Notes under the pieces: model-generated
What the model was told of the DNA's origin: nothing
The model's input: the letters and a program-made list of their open reading frames with translations, nothing else
The model's database searches: none
Source: Nilaparvata lugens
Lineage: Eukaryota; Arthropoda; Insecta; Hemiptera; Delphacidae
Assembly (NCBI RefSeq): GCF_014356525.2
Contig: NC_052518.1
Span: 4,134,162 to 4,198,161, forward strand
Reading direction: 5' to 3'
DNA: 64,000 nt
Shown: positions 43,538 to 55,249 of the stretch, one piece after another
Numbering within the stretch: the first letter of the stretch is position 1
Layout: each line of letters begins with the position of its first letter
Position numbers and translations under genes: made by a program

Positions 43538-43856
43538 GACCAGTTATAGAATAGACACGCCCCATACTGAAAGTCGATGAAGCCAACATCTACTCTCATA
43601 TCGCCCCATCGTGACGTCAGCATTGTATAGAAAACTTTTCTGTAGTTTGTTTACATTGTTTTCAATGGCAGATTGTGTATATTTCCGATGGAAGTAGATT
43701 ATTAAAGAACTAAAATTATATAATTAAGAACTTATAATCATGTAATTATATATTATATAATGCTGACGTCACGATGGGGCGATATGGCAGTAGATATTGG
43801 CTTCATCGACTTTCAGTATGAATATACAATGGGGCGTGTCTATTCTATAACTGGTC
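43538..43856. mobile_element. TA-flanked MITE, about 90-bp inverted ends, nested at a MITE border
   Basis: TA at 43536-43537 and 43857-43858. The ends GACCAGTTATAGAATAGACA and TGTCTATTCTATAACTGGTC continue in inverted register through CACGCCCCAT, TCGATGAAGCC and CGCCCCATCGTGACGTCAGC. No coding sequence. Confidence 0.85.
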
Positions 43857-44368
43857 TAAGATTTTAATGACCAACTTTTTAGTTCATTAATTAGAATAAA
43901 AAAAACGTTTATTGAATCAATAAGCTACCTTAAGAAAACCTTAAATAAAGTTCATAATCACAACACACAAATACTCATGAACTTTGTTATTATACTCTTA
44001 CATGGCTGCTTGAAAAAATAATAGCATGTGGTACCTTTGTCATATTTTGTATAGAAATATCCCCAATCATGAATGGAAAATCTTGAATTTTACACCTACA
44101 AGCACCATTTGAGTAGATGGTTGTTAGGGATGCTACAGAGCAACTAAACTAGAGCAATTTGTCAGCCCGAGAAAAGTTTGCATTTGAATAAATGCAATTT
44201 CTTATAAATTTCCATCTACAGCTTATTTATTTCCTTTAATGCAATTAAATAGACGATTTGTATGGTTTGTATTACTGCAAAATGCTAGAGCTTGATAAAA
44301 TTGTTAGGTAGTTAATTTTAATTAACAATATAGAAATAATATAATATTGCTAAGAACACATTACCATA

Positions 44369-44635
44369 AAGAAACAATAGCGTAAGTAGATATCCCATGG
44401 TATAGGGCGTTTATGTTGCAACTTTTACTGTTATCTCAAGCCGATTACTGTAGATTATTGTCGATTTTTACTGTTTTGTTGGGGTAAGAGTGTTTGAACG
44501 GCACAATATGAGAGACTACCAGCGTCATAAAGCTTCACAGGAAAGAACTACGTGAACTATCAGCTTGAGATAACAGTAAAATTTGCGACATGGACGCCCT
44601 ATACCATGGGATATCTACTTATGCTATTGTTTCTC
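44369..44635. mobile_element. TA-flanked MITE with 40-bp inverted ends
   Basis: TA at 44367-44368 and 44636-44637. Left GAAACAATAGCGTAAGTAGA then TATCCCATGGTATAGGGCG; right CGCCCTATACCATGGGATAT then CTACTTATGCTATTGTTTC. Inner inverted blocks CTGTTATCTCAAGC/CAGCTTGAGATAACAG. An interrupted copy is at 24551-25957. Confidence 0.85.
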
Positions 44636-45027
44636 TATGACATTACCTACACATAGATTAAATATTTTTGGAGAATATTCACTATTTAATTGAATTTGTA
44701 TGTGCTTTATAAATGCCCATGATTTTGTGAATAAAACACTATTTGATTTAAGAATGATGACTCTGGATGAATGTAAAACTTGAAAAATTTTAACTAAAAA
44801 AAAAGACAGTTTTATTTTTGTTACATCCACATTGATTAAACTGTTAATGAATCTGTGTACAAGTCTAATGAATGTGGATGTGACAAAAATAAAACTGTTT
44901 TTTCAATTATTGAGAAATTCCACAATATCAATAATTCTTATTCAACAAATTTGATCAATTTTTCAACTGTGAATTTTTAAATAACTTCACTAGAGACTAC
45001 TCTACAATTTTGCAATTAGATTGATAC

Positions 45028-45155
45028 CTTTCATCAGAAGACGGATCCTTGGTAGGATCTTCATACAGCATCACAACAATTTGTGACATATAGTTCAACT
45101 CAGAAACCATACTGACGTATTCCATAGCTCTACGCCATTGTTCATCTTTCATATT
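45028..45155 (-). CDS. PPIP5K: PPIP5K exon, phosphatase domain (ELNYMSQIV)
   Basis: Acceptor TTTTCAACAG and donor GTATCA; phase 0 in and phase 2 out. Encodes [20 protein letters not shown], then [20 protein letters not shown] and DER. KDEQWxRAMxYxxxVxELNYM(T/S)QIVxMLYEDPxKD is highly conserved in animal PPIP5K. The exon forms the last helical part of the phosphatase-like domain, immediately before VELHFSPG. Confidence 0.95.
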
Positions 45156-45264
45156 CTGTTGAAAATTGATAAATAAATAAAATTTTATTGTCTTCAAGCA
45201 TCATTGACATTTTTAGATAAAGTCAGACCTAATAACTAGATTTACAAGTCGAGATGATATTCAT

Positions 45265-45370
45265 AAAACAATATACAAGTCAAGAGTTGAATGTTTCGTA
45301 AAACAATATACAATTCAATAGTTGAATGTTGCATAAAACAATATACAATTCAAGAGTTGAATGTTGCATA
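45265..45370. repeat. 35-bp tandem repeat, 3 copies
   Basis: AAAACAATATACAA starts at 45265, 45300 and 45335, with AGAGTTGAATGTT in each unit. It lies about 110 bp upstream, in gene orientation, of the preceding exon's acceptor. Confidence 0.85.
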
Positions 45371-45374
45371 CAAT

Positions 45375-46018
45375 TTTGCAAATACAAAAAATGTTGTTCT
45401 TGTATACAACATACAACTGAAGAACTTATTCAAATAAAGTATTTTAATAGGGCTGTTCAATTATAGAAAATGACTAGTACCTTGTAATATTGTACTTAGC
45501 TTACCCGGCGAACTTCGTACAGCCAAAAAGTCAATGTATCTCATGTCACACTCGACTTTATTTGGTGAATCATGAAATTTATCTGACAATCAATATTTTC
45601 ATTTACATCTCAATACGGACTTCCTATGCGCTTAGTCATGCAGCATTTTTTATTCCGAAAACATATTCTTCTCAATCAATTGGTAGTAATATCAGTAAAG
45701 TTTTGAATTAAAAAAAAATAGATAGGTTAAATCAGAGTTTCAAAGATGAATTTAATGTTTTCATTGTTGTTGATTGTCAATAGATGGTCCAGGAAATATG
45801 CGATGTACGATAGATTACACAGAATTCCATATTCTTTCCATATTCCATTTTAGGATGAATATAAACTAAGCTAAATTAGAAAAAAAATTAAAGTAGTCTG
45901 TCATTTTTCATTAATTAATGAATGCAATATGAACAACTATCTTTCATGAGGTGAATTATTTTTTCAGTTTCTCAATTATAGGGCAGTGGTAATTATTTGT
46001 ATAGGTCTTCTAAGGAAC
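45375..46018. other. Intron; no gene recognised
   Basis: AT-rich; TTACCCGGCGAACTTCGTAC at 45502 looks like part of a widespread insect repeat, but boundaries are not visible. Confidence 0.35.
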
Positions 46019-47400
46019 TGTGGCGAATCATATGATTGCCACCACCACCTGTGATGTTTTCAACTGGCATAGTTTGTTTAGCACTTGTAACAGTTTAACA
46101 AATTAACAAACAGTTAACAAATTAACAAACAGTTAACAAATTAACAAATTAAATTCCTATATTGGTGACGCCGACGTGATCATAACCAGACGTGATTTTA
46201 ATCCGATGTGATCAACAACAAGCATTTTTACAGATATTTTATTTGAGTAAAAGTTACCTAAAAATTACCTAGTTACTCAAGTTATCCACCACGATGGATT
46301 TGAACAAATTTCTGTTCAACGTGAACAGTTCACAATATTACAGCATCAATTGGACAACTTTTGCCAAGAATTTAAAATTCTAGAAAAAATAATTTTAAAA
46401 ACTTTATTTATTAACCTATAAAAAGATGAAATTTTGCATTGAACACTTTCAAGTTTCAATTTTTACAAAAATGAAAATTACACTTCTGAAGAATGAATCA
46501 AGTAGTGGCAACATAATAAAAAGAAGACACTTTTTGAATACCGCCAAACATCTGGACTGAGAGAGCAATATTTCTTGATGAAGCATAAATGACAGTACTA
46601 TGTAATTCAGGAATGTGAAAGAAGAGTAAACATTCAAGGATAGAACACTTGGCTCTAAACACTCAGTTGGAGAATGCTTATAACTGGTTGAAGGCGTATG
46701 GCAAGCTCTTGCTTTCTTTTCAAAAAAATTAGCTTTGAAAGAAAGTTGCTGGCCAGTATACTATGGCAACCTCTTGCTTTATTTTCAAAAAAGTTATCTT
46801 TGAAAGAAAGTTGCTGGTCAGTATACTATCGCAAGCTACTTGCTTTTTATGAAGCAATACAGCATTTTCGCCACCACTTAGAAGGACATCCCTTTACTAT
46901 CTGCACAGACCACAAGCCTCTAGTCTATGCTTCCCAACCTATCAACTCCACAAACTCAACCAATCAACTTCTACCAATTCACCTCAACCAATTATCATTC
47001 GACACTGAGTTCTCCAGCATACATCCTTCAAGACGACTCACCTCAGCATTCCCACCCTGTTCCAGGAAAAAAGTGAGCTTCAAAATTTCGGATGACCGAA
47101 TCGTCTGCCCGGGGGGGGGGGGGGTAATGTGGCGAATCATATGATTGCCACCTGTGATGTTTTCAACTGGCATAGTTTGTTTATCACTTGTAACAGTTTA
47201 TTTCAAATATTATCCAGAGTTCAATTTTGTCATTCCAACATTAAAATTAATTCAATCATCAATCATCAAATCAATTCATTAAATTAATTCAATCATCAAA
47301 TTAAATTCCAATAGAACGATTATCTACAGCTGGTACCAATCAACTACACTAACTTCAACTCCAAACTACCGTTTTAATACCAGTAAACAATTTTATCACG
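46019..47400 (+). mobile_element. Gypsy-like LTR retrotransposon remnant, internally deleted
   Basis: TGTGGCGAATCATATGATTG begins at 46019 and again at 47128, consistent with two LTR starts. The second copy is preceded by a run of 15 G, a polypurine-tract-like position. After the first copy comes TTGGTGACGCCGACGTGATC, resembling the region just after a gypsy 5' LTR. Between them only part of the RNase H region remains. LTR ends could not be fixed. No envelope-like sequence is seen. Confidence 0.65.
46690..47100 (+). pseudogene. Gypsy-like RNase H fragment
   Basis: Translation at 46835-46930 gives KLLAFYEAIQHFRHHLEGHP followed by FTICTDHKPLVYA, typical of RNase H of Ty3/gypsy polyproteins (TDHKPL). 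Just before it, a 65-bp segment around CTTTGAAAGAAAGTTGCTGG is duplicated in tandem, so the FSKKLSLKES part appears twice. Frames are otherwise broken and most of pol is absent. Confidence 0.75.
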
Positions 47401-47404
47401 GGTT

Positions 47405-48655
47405 GACAAGTTTATTATACAGCTGGTAACTTTAGATGCTAAATCATACTATCACAATATGATCTTGAATCATAATCATCTTTCCGTTCTTCGGTAGCCG
47501 CTAGGCCGACAATTTTGAGAACATAGGTATGTAAAATGGAATAATTATTAGCCCTCCTATTAAAATTTCTGGTCAGAAACCATCCCCAATATTCACACAT
47601 ATATATTGATATATATTGATTATTTTCAAGTAGAGTATTTTCATGTAGAGTATTTTCAATAAATAAATAATATTAAAAAAACACTCATACATTAGTTGGT
47701 GTACAATTCTTGGTTGTTCCATATTTTCTAATAAAGTATTTCAATAGAGCAACTTGAATTTCAATTTTAGCAAATAACTAGTGTCCTTCTAATATTTTTA
47801 AATTAGACACGTATTAAATTCAAAAATATTACAAGTGCACTAGTTATTTCCATAATAGAATGTCTTATTATTATGAATTTTGAATGGTTTAATATTGATC
47901 TATCATGTGAAGACATAAGTTGAAAAATATACGTACATAAAAATACAAATACGGTAGTGTTTATAAAAGGGCACCATAGTTTACCACTCGAAAAAAGTCA
48001 GATGGAAATAGGAACAGATAAGTGCAACGTTGCCAAATATAGAGTCGATCAACGTTGTCCACGGCTGATTATTATTGAGAATTGATTAATATTTTTATCA
48101 TACACCTGATGAATTGGCAACGTTTATTGTTATGGGGATGGTGAGGAAGTACTCAGCCGTTCCAATTTCCATCAGGCTATTTTCCTGCGGTTGACTATAG
48201 ATGATTCATTTGAAAATATAGAGTAGCCCTAGAAGATACCGAATATAAAAAAAGGAATACATATGTTTCAAAATGTATGTTTCTTCTGGTAAATAGTGGA
48301 CAGTATTTAATTTACTAAATTTGGATCTAACCTCGTTCTCAACACAGAGACTGACAAACTCATGAAACCAAAACACTCACCACAACAACTCTATCCCGCC
48401 ATCAAATTCTAGTAATTGGCCGCAAAAATGTAGTTTTTTCCTTGGAGCTACTCTTGGAAAAATATAAAAATATAAAATCTAAAAATAAATCTTACAAAAA
48501 TATAAATCTAAGTACCCTTTATAACAATTTTAAAACAGTACTTATATTTCTATTTTTATTTATATGTGTTTCAAAATATTTACTTATAATTTACAAGATA
48601 ATTTGTTGGTTTACTAGTAGAAGAATGATTTTTGAGGGAAAATAACGGTTACAAT
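47405..48655. other. Intron; no gene recognised
   Basis: AT-rich; at 48020-48200, CAACGTTGCCAAATATAGAG and GGCAACGTTTATTG in opposite orientation hint at a small TIR element. No exon is found. Confidence 0.35.
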
Positions 48656-48664
48656 GAAACTTAC

Positions 48665-48779
48665 ATCAATGAGTCCACCATAACGTAGCACAGTTAATAG
48701 AGAGTGAACGTGACTTTCGCTAGTGAAATAAAGTCTGGTTCTGACATGACGACCAGGGCTCGACACACCATGAGAGTAC
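48665..48779 (-). CDS. PPIP5K: PPIP5K exon, phosphatase domain (SESHVHSLL)
   Basis: Acceptor TTTTGAATAG and donor GTAAGT; phase 2 in and phase 0 out. Encodes [20 protein letters not shown], then [38 protein letters not shown] is nearly invariant in animal PPIP5K. Its His residues lie in the second conserved motif region of the histidine-phosphatase fold, which pairs with the RHGDR motif encoded upstream (outside the window). Confidence 0.96.
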
Positions 48780-48934
48780 CTATTCAAAATATTATTTTAG
48801 TTAATAACATCAAATAGAATCAAATTTATAGTTTGGCTATAGGCTAAAATGTTTGTCTTTTTTGATAAAGCAGCAAAATTTTCATAATATTTAGCCGATG
48901 GTTATCGAGAAATGACAATAAACTTAACCTCTTA

Positions 48935-49035
48935 TTTTTTGAAACTTTATTTGTAAAAATTTGGGAGGAGTCAGCTTTGGGCTATGCCTGTTGTCTTCTC
49001 CCAATCATATTTTAATTAAGATTTGTGATTTTCAA
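48935..49035. repeat. Dispersed repeat, minus orientation
   Basis: TTTGGGCTATGCCTGTTGTC is the reverse complement of the ACAGGC..GCCCAAA core of the 10.43, 15.33 and 23.6 kb family, with an AT-rich TTTATTTGTA flank. Confidence 0.5.
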
Positions 49036-49567
49036 TGTAATAAATAATAATAACTTGTGATATCCCATGAAGTGCACTAAATTGTGCACATTTTTTGAAA
49101 TACCTCAATGACCATTGAAGATGTGATTTTGAGTCCGGTTCCATTGGATACCAAATAAAATTTTACATGAGATTTGACCATTTTAGAACATATTGATCCC
49201 ACCAAAAGTTATGTAGCCAATGATGATTGATATATGACAATAAATTCTTGGATATCCCATTAAATTTACTACATTTTTTCGTTATTTCATTCTTTCCTTG
49301 TGAAGCAGGACTTGCATGTGTTATTTCACATTATTCATGATTTTTAAAACGGTTAAACTTGAAAATTTACCAAAGTTATAAATAAAGTTAAAAATTAACT
49401 TAGGTCGGCCTGATCGTATTCCCTTGTAAATTCTACATCTGTGCAAAGGTTTATCTGTAAACCGTAGAAATAACATTCACTTTCTAGAAGGCATTACTTA
49501 TAATCAACGCTTCCCTTGAAAAATTACATCTTATTCAAAGGTCCATATCAAACCTAGAATATATGAA

Positions 49568-50681
49568 TGATTGTGTTCATGGGAGGTTGCGGTACATGTA
49601 CGATTTCGACCAAGGACACGGAAATGCGTTCGGTGGGAGCTTTTGACAGTTCAGGTACCAGTCGCCATCTTGGAACAGAGTGGAGTGGTGCATGCTCACT
49701 TGCACCGCTCGAAAAGTATGTTCCACAAAACCGGTACCAGGATCAACGCTTCTTATTGGTCAAGAGTTAAAGCGTTGGTTGTCTGTTGTTCTGTTAGGTT
49801 ATGTCTTCACATCCAGAATCTATAGACTAAAAAAAAGATGAGGCGTACGAAGTATTTAATTCCATTGATGGAAAAGCAAGAAATTCATTCATTATTGAGT
49901 GAATAATGAATAATTATTCATCATAGAGGTAATAAATAAGAGGTAAGTTAATTATTTTTTAGCTTTATTGACTATTCTACTATATTAAGATGTGTTTATC
50001 TATTAGTCGGAATACTATATATTTTGTTGATTTATTCCCAGGCAAGGATCTATCCAGATAAATGTCTGGGTAGTGGAAATGAATCAAGAAACTTCAATTA
50101 TTAACATTTTGCTAATATTCCATAAAACGTGTAATTCATTAACACTAATTGCATAGAAAAAGTAGTCAAATTTTCATTGATGACAGCACGAGCCATCATT
50201 AATTATAAGAAAAACTTTATAAGGAAAAAAAATGAATAGCCAAGTGCTTTATAATAACTAATCAATACTCCAGCTTTGTTGTGATAAGATAACATAGGCC
50301 TAAAATGGTAGTATTCACCTGATGTAGCCAACATTACATTTTTGATAAGGTCTGTTGCAACCTACATAAAAAATAATATTGGCTTGGACAAGTTTGTATG
50401 ATAAATTTATAGATATCATTTTTTCAAATTATAAATTAATAATTATTATTGATTTAATGATAATAAAAACAACTGAAATGATTATATTGATAACACTTTT
50501 ATTATTTTGTCAACTTCGCTCTGTAAACGATTAATTTCAAAAGTGCGCGCCAAAAACTGTGAACCAGAATTAGATTTTCGTTCGGTGGGAGCAAGTAGTG
50601 GTGCACCAGTCACGTGGTTTCTGGTTACTGCTCACTTCGCCGAAGCCGTACATGCACCGCAACCTCCCATGAACACAATCA
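49568..50681. mobile_element. TIR element of about 1.1 kb
   Basis: Ends TGATTGTGTTCATGGGAGGT then TGCGGTACATGTACG on the left, and CGTACATGCACCGC then AACCTCCCATGAACACAATC on the right. CGTTCGGTGGGAGC occurs in both halves in the same direction. Target duplication unclear and no transposase. The two ORFs at the left end are repeat-derived. Confidence 0.7.
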
Positions 50682-50689
50682 ATGATAAA

Positions 50690-51350
50690 TTATTTGTATT
50701 AGAATCAGTTAAAGAGACAAGAATAGCCTTTCAAGGGAGGGTTGTATGAATTGAGTTTAATTTTCATCTGGGATCAGCAATAGGCCTATGTTTAGTAGAT
50801 ATGATTAGCTGATTGAATATAGTTAGTTGATCCCAGTTGGTACTATCAGAGAGAGAGAGAGAGAGAGATCAATAATGCAATGGTATTAACGGTATCTTTT
50901 CTCTATGGATTACCCAGAATGAGAAAGTTGGTTCAGTGATTTTCATAAGTTTACAGCTATATTTCTTTATTATTGTAACATAACTCTTTACAACAATATG
51001 CCTCTTCATGTATGGAAAATGTTGATTTGAAGATTTGGTCAACTTTCTTGTAGATAATTATTATTATCTTTAAAAGGTACTACATTTTTTTATTTTATTT
51101 ATACTTATGGCTTTTATTGGCAGAGAGATCCTTTTGGATGTTCTGCCTTGCCGTATTACCCAATGTCATTTCCTATCAAAACTCAAGTTTATAGGTAATG
51201 TATTCGGTTCTTCATATTTTCTCACTAAAAATTGCACTTTAACTTCCTGAATATTTTTCAAATGAAGAAAAAACTCATCAAATAGGTACTGAGTCTCCAA
51301 TAAGACTTGATATATTTTATATACATAAATTTGAAAGTGAATAAAATCAT
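50690..51350. other. Intron; no gene recognised
   Basis: Includes a short (GA)n run at 50847-50869 and a TTTTATTTTATTTATAC-headed repeat with GGCAGAGAGATCC near 51090-51160. Confidence 0.4.
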
Positions 51351-51356
51351 CCAAAC

Positions 51357-51493
51357 CTTGGATTCAAACGATTAACTGTTTCTTCTCCTGTCTCCTCAAT
51401 GTTTCTTTGGAGATCAGCTCTGATCTTTTTCAAAAGAGGTGTGCAGATTCCCTGACTAATGGTCAATTTCTCTTGAACAGTTAGTCCGTACTC
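51357..51493 (-). CDS. PPIP5K: PPIP5K exon, phosphatase domain (EYGLTVQEK)
   Basis: Acceptor TTTTGTTACAG and donor GTTTGG (weak but usable); phase 0 in and phase 2 out. Encodes [20 protein letters not shown], then [20 protein letters not shown] and NRLNP. It matches the EYGIxxxEKLxIxxGxCTPLxxKIRxDLQR block of animal PPIP5K by position and sequence, following DIVIPQ. Confidence 0.93.
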
Positions 51494-51499
51494 CTGTAA

Positions 51500-51765
51500 C
51501 AAAAATAACCAAATTGAAATGAACATTTTCAGTCTAAATTTATTACTTGCCCACGTTCAAACTGAGAATTCATCCTAGTGTTGAATAAAATTATAATGGA
51601 TGGAAAATTCCTAGAACTAAAATACTTTTTCGCCCCACTTGGATGTAATGAGCTGGTTTACGTGCGTCATATGGAGACCGAAAGTGATTGTTTTCTGACC
51701 AGGCCGGTAAAATTTTTACGGCCCCAGGGTTGTAAAATAACCTTGAAGTCAGCTGATTCTGATAA
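51500..51765. other. Intron sequence at the 3' break of the LINE
   Basis: Contains CGTGCGTCATATGGAGACCG and GGCCGGTAAAATTTTTACGGCC (a small palindrome). It is not LINE-like and its origin is unknown. Confidence 0.35.
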
Positions 51766-51925
51766 GCACCTGGGTTTGATTACTACCTGCTTTTTTAGTA
51801 TTCAGATTATTTTTTATTTCTTCTTGAACCTTATTTATAGAAACTAGATCAATCTCTGTATCTAAATCATCTATTATATCTTCTTCAGGATCAATTTCAG
51901 ATTGAATGTTGTTTGGCTGAAAGAT

Positions 51926-53139
51926 TTATTCTAGATGATTAGCAATATATCTGCCTTTCTCTGTATTTCTTGCCCAAGTACCATCTGGTTTTCTGATTGG
52001 AGGGGATTGTGATATTGGTCGCTCAATTCTTTTTGTTGCTTTCCATAATGAATAATCTGTACTGGCATCAGCAGTCAAATTTTGAAGGTAGTTATTAATG
52101 GACTCCTCAGTTAGTTTCCTTATCTCTCTTCTCAATTGTTGTGTTTTGTTATTCAAGATATTTTTGTCAGCAGGATCACGAGTTTGTTGCCATCTTCTTC
52201 TTGCCCTTCGTTTTTCTAAAACAAGTTGTCGAATCTCCAGTGGGTAATTGCATCCTTTTGTTCTCCTGGTGTATTGTCTAGTGTTTTTCCAGGCTGATTT
52301 CTGGATTTGCCACATGAAATTTTCTGCGGCTTCATCTAACTGCTCAGCTGTTCTAAGTGGAATATTCAAGTTGATTTCATTCTCCAAATCCACTTTAAAA
52401 GCTTCCCAGTCTGTTGTTCTGTTGACTAACATTGGTCTGTCTTCTTTCTTTATTATTCGTTCACTGAGTGTGAGAATTACAGCTGAATGATCAGAATCCA
52501 GGTCAAAGCTCTCTTCAATGTCAATAAAATTACTGGATATTCTCTTTGTTATGAAGAAATCTAGAAGATCTGGAGTTTTATTCAAATCTGTTGGCCAATA
52601 AGTAGGTGTTCCTGTTGAATGGAATTCACAACCCAGCTCCTGGATAGCCTCTCTGAGTTCTTTTCCTTTGGTAGTTGAGAGTCTTGAACCCCAATCCTTA
52701 TGCTTGGGCATTAAAATCTCCACCCACTATGAATCTATCTCCAAGCTGATGAAGAATACTTGTATAATCATTTTTTCTTTAAATTGTAACGTGGTGGAAA
52801 ATATGCAGCTCCAACAAGTATTTTCTGGTTGATAGACTCTATTCCAACTACAGTTAGCTGTATTTCATTACTTTGAATACTGAAGTCTTCATAGTGTTTA
52901 ATACTCTCCTTCACTATTACAGCACTTCCACCTCTTGCTTGATTTTGAGGATGAATAGTTTCATAAACATTATATCCATTGATTTTGAAGTGAGTCTGCT
53001 CAGTTGAATGGGTTTCAGAGATAAGGCACACATCTATATTTCGGGTCTTTAGAAATATTTCTATTTCTTGTTTTCTATTATTTATTCCATTGGCATTCCA
53101 GGTAGCAATCCTAATATCTTGTTGGCTTGTAATATTCAT
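51926..53139 (-). pseudogene. LINE ORF2, endonuclease part
   Basis: Begins MNITSQQDIRIATWNANGIN, followed by LISETHST, GGSAVIVKE and, after a one-base insertion near 52712, GGDFNA|KHKDWGSR and DSDHSAVILTL. These are the active-site motifs of the AP-endonuclease domain of non-LTR elements. A stop at 51928-51926 interrupts the linker to the reverse transcriptase. The protein would nick target DNA, but here it is inactivated by a frameshift and a stop. Confidence 0.85.
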
Positions 53140-53159
53140 TTTTTAGTTTTTTTCTCGAT

Positions 53160-54661
53160 ACTCTTACTCTTCCCTTCCAAGCTGTCAAGTTGTCCAGAAA
53201 GAATGTTTAAACTGTTTAAAATTTCCTGCAAAACCTTATTAACATCGACTGGTTGTTGTTGCTGTTGTTGCTGCTTTTGGTTGACTTTCCTGTTGTAGGC
53301 TTGGAGTGGGGTTTTGATACTTGAGAATAGGATATTTCTCCAGTGTACTTTCTAGAAGTGAATTTCCTCTGTTGGGTTGTATGTTTTACTCCGCTACTTC
53401 TTCTAACTATGTTGTCTTTTTCAGTTCTTCTTCTCTGAAGTTCTTTAGCGATAAGACAGCCTCTGTAGTTAGCTGGGTGAGCCTCAGCACAATTGAAACA
53501 TTTGGCTGGGGTTTCTTTAGCCTTGGTACATGAAATGGTCCAGTGTTTTCCAGCACACTTCACACACACAGGTTCATGTTGACAGTATGCCTGAGTATGA
53601 CCAAACCGCTGACAACGTTTACACTGCGGAATCATTTTATTGCTTCTAATTGATTCAATTTTCACTTTCATATAGCAAATATGTTTAATTTCATATATTT
53701 TTTTGTATCTTCAGTATTCTTGAATGTTAACATGAACATTGGAAGTCTGATAATGTGTTCTTTTCCATCCTTCTTCACTTTTTTCATTTTGTTGACAGCA
53801 CTGATTATTTGAAAGCCTCTGCTTAGAAGATCGTTCTTTATATCCTCTGGATCGCATGATGGATGAAGCTCTTTAGCCATGACACGAATTGGACGAGTTT
53901 GTTTGTTTTCGTACGTGTGCCATTCATATTTAGCTTCATTTAACATCTTAGTTAAATCTCTGTATTCTTGTTCAGTTTCAACATTCAATTTTAGCTGGTT
54001 GTTGTTCATCATGTTGGCACTGAAATTGAGATTTTTCGATTTCAATGCCTCTTTAATCTTCGAATACTCTTGAACATTGCTTAATATGACTGGTGGAGGC
54101 TTGTTTTTCTTTTCTGTCGGTTTCATACTTGTAGACTCAGTTGCAGGCCTTATTTTTTCTGGTGAGTCACGGATTTTTCTCTTCTTTTGTTTAGGGAGAA
54201 TCCATGCAGTCTCTGATGCCACCATTTTCTCTTCTTCCTCCCAATTCGGTGGTGAATAACTTTTATTGCTACTTATAGACGATGCTGGTTGCATTGTATT
54301 TGAAGCTGATGATTGAAGCTTCTGTGTCTTTGAAGATGCTGAAGAAAACATCTCTTTCAGCTGATTAATCTCCAACCGTGCTCTCTCCAACTCCTTTTCC
54401 AGCTTATTCATTCTTTCTCTCTCCACTCTGTTGACAAGTGACTTCTTTCCATGCGTTGTACAAAAACTGCTCTGTTGCAGTTTTCAGTTGGTTCGTTTTT
54501 AGAAACGATTCCGGGGAGCTGTTGACGTTGACGTTGACAGTCATTGACGCTGAATCAACGCTCTTAGCCGGTTTAAGTTGACTCATCGTGTCGTCATCGG
54601 TTTCCTCCTCCTCCTCGAACTCTGGCACGAGGAAGGTTGGAAATCTTTTGGGAGTCGACAT
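53160..54661 (-). pseudogene. LINE ORF1 (gag-like), frameshifted
   Basis: ATG at 54661 (MSTPKRFPTFLVPEFEEEEE). A frame change near 54420 leads to a coiled coil (RMNKLEKELERARLEINQLK), then a PRE_C2HC-like region (ELHPSCDPEDIKNDLLSRGF). Another change near 53670 leads to CCHC knuckles (CKRCQRFGHTQAYC, CVKCAGKHWTISC, CFNCAEAHPANYRGC). A Gln-rich end follows. This order is typical of Jockey-clade ORF1 RNA-binding proteins. Confidence 0.85.
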
Positions 54662-54869
54662 TCCTCACATTCTTTACATTCCTAAGCCGGACTAGATGAT
54701 AATTCAACACTGAACTGAATTTTCGGCGCAGGGCACTGAACTCGCGCACAACAATTAAAACACTGAACTCAGCACATTAACTGTTGCATACACTACTTCA
54801 ACTATTCTCACTAAAACAAAAACTACGTCTGCTCGCTACGACTGCTCGATCGATTTTGATTTGATAAGC

Positions 54870-55080
54870 TTGGTATTTACATGGTGAGCCCTAAAACCTT
54901 GGTTTATTCTATTGATGTCCTGGCCATAACATTTTTAAGATTTAATTCTGTTCCAAGGTATATAAAACTGTTCACTGATTCAAAAGTATAGTTATTTATC
55001 CGAAGTTCTTCTTGGTATCTTCTATCAGGTGATGTTGTCATCTCAAGATATTTTATTTTACTTAGATCATTCAAGATATT
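54870..55080 (-). pseudogene. Fragment of a second LINE
   Basis: Minus-strand translation KYLEMTTSPDRRYQEELRIN, then NYTFESVNSFIYLGTELN and a stop, resembles the region after the reverse-transcriptase thumb of another LINE clade. It borders the Jockey 5' end, which may have inserted into it. Confidence 0.65.
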
Positions 55081-55086
55081 TTATTT

Positions 55087-55170
55087 TAGAATAGAATAGA
55101 ATAGAATAGAAAAGAATAGGATGACTGCCTTTATTTTATACATGGGGGGCATAGTTAGGGCGCAGTCACC
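55087..55170. repeat. (AGAAT)n run and retroelement-tail-like sequence
   Basis: AATAGAATAGAATAGAATAG followed by GACTGCCTTTATTTTATACA and GGGCGCAGTCACCC. It resembles a LINE or SINE tail. Confidence 0.5.
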
Positions 55171-55249
55171 CTTTTTACTTCATCATTTTACTTAGATCAT
55201 TCAATATATTCTTTGTTTTATTTTACACCTTTAACTTCTTTTTTTTAAT

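Larger units (their letters stand above)
51766..54850 (-). mobile_element. Jockey-type LINE, 5' region and ORF1 present, reverse transcriptase lost
   Basis: Read on the minus strand, it has a 5' UTR (54850-54662), ORF1 (54661 to about 53160) and the first part of ORF2 (53139 to about 51766). The sequence stops being LINE-like within the stretch EEIKNNLNTKKAG, where the fingers of the reverse transcriptase would begin. Loss of the 3' half with the 5' end retained is unusual for LINEs, which are normally 5'-truncated, so a later deletion is likely. It lies in the same orientation as PPIP5K. Confidence 0.8.

Noticed and set aside
46019..47400. Possible integrated virus
   Set aside because: Only RNase H and LTR-like pieces are present, with no envelope; a gypsy-type retrotransposon remnant is sufficient.
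49567..49825. Small cysteine-containing ORFs
   Set aside because: They lie in the end of a 1.1-kb TIR element and use non-ATG or arbitrary starts.
53068..54259. Plus-strand ORFs between 53 and 54.3 kb
   Set aside because: Antisense to the Jockey-type LINE ORF1 and ORF2, which carry clear domains.
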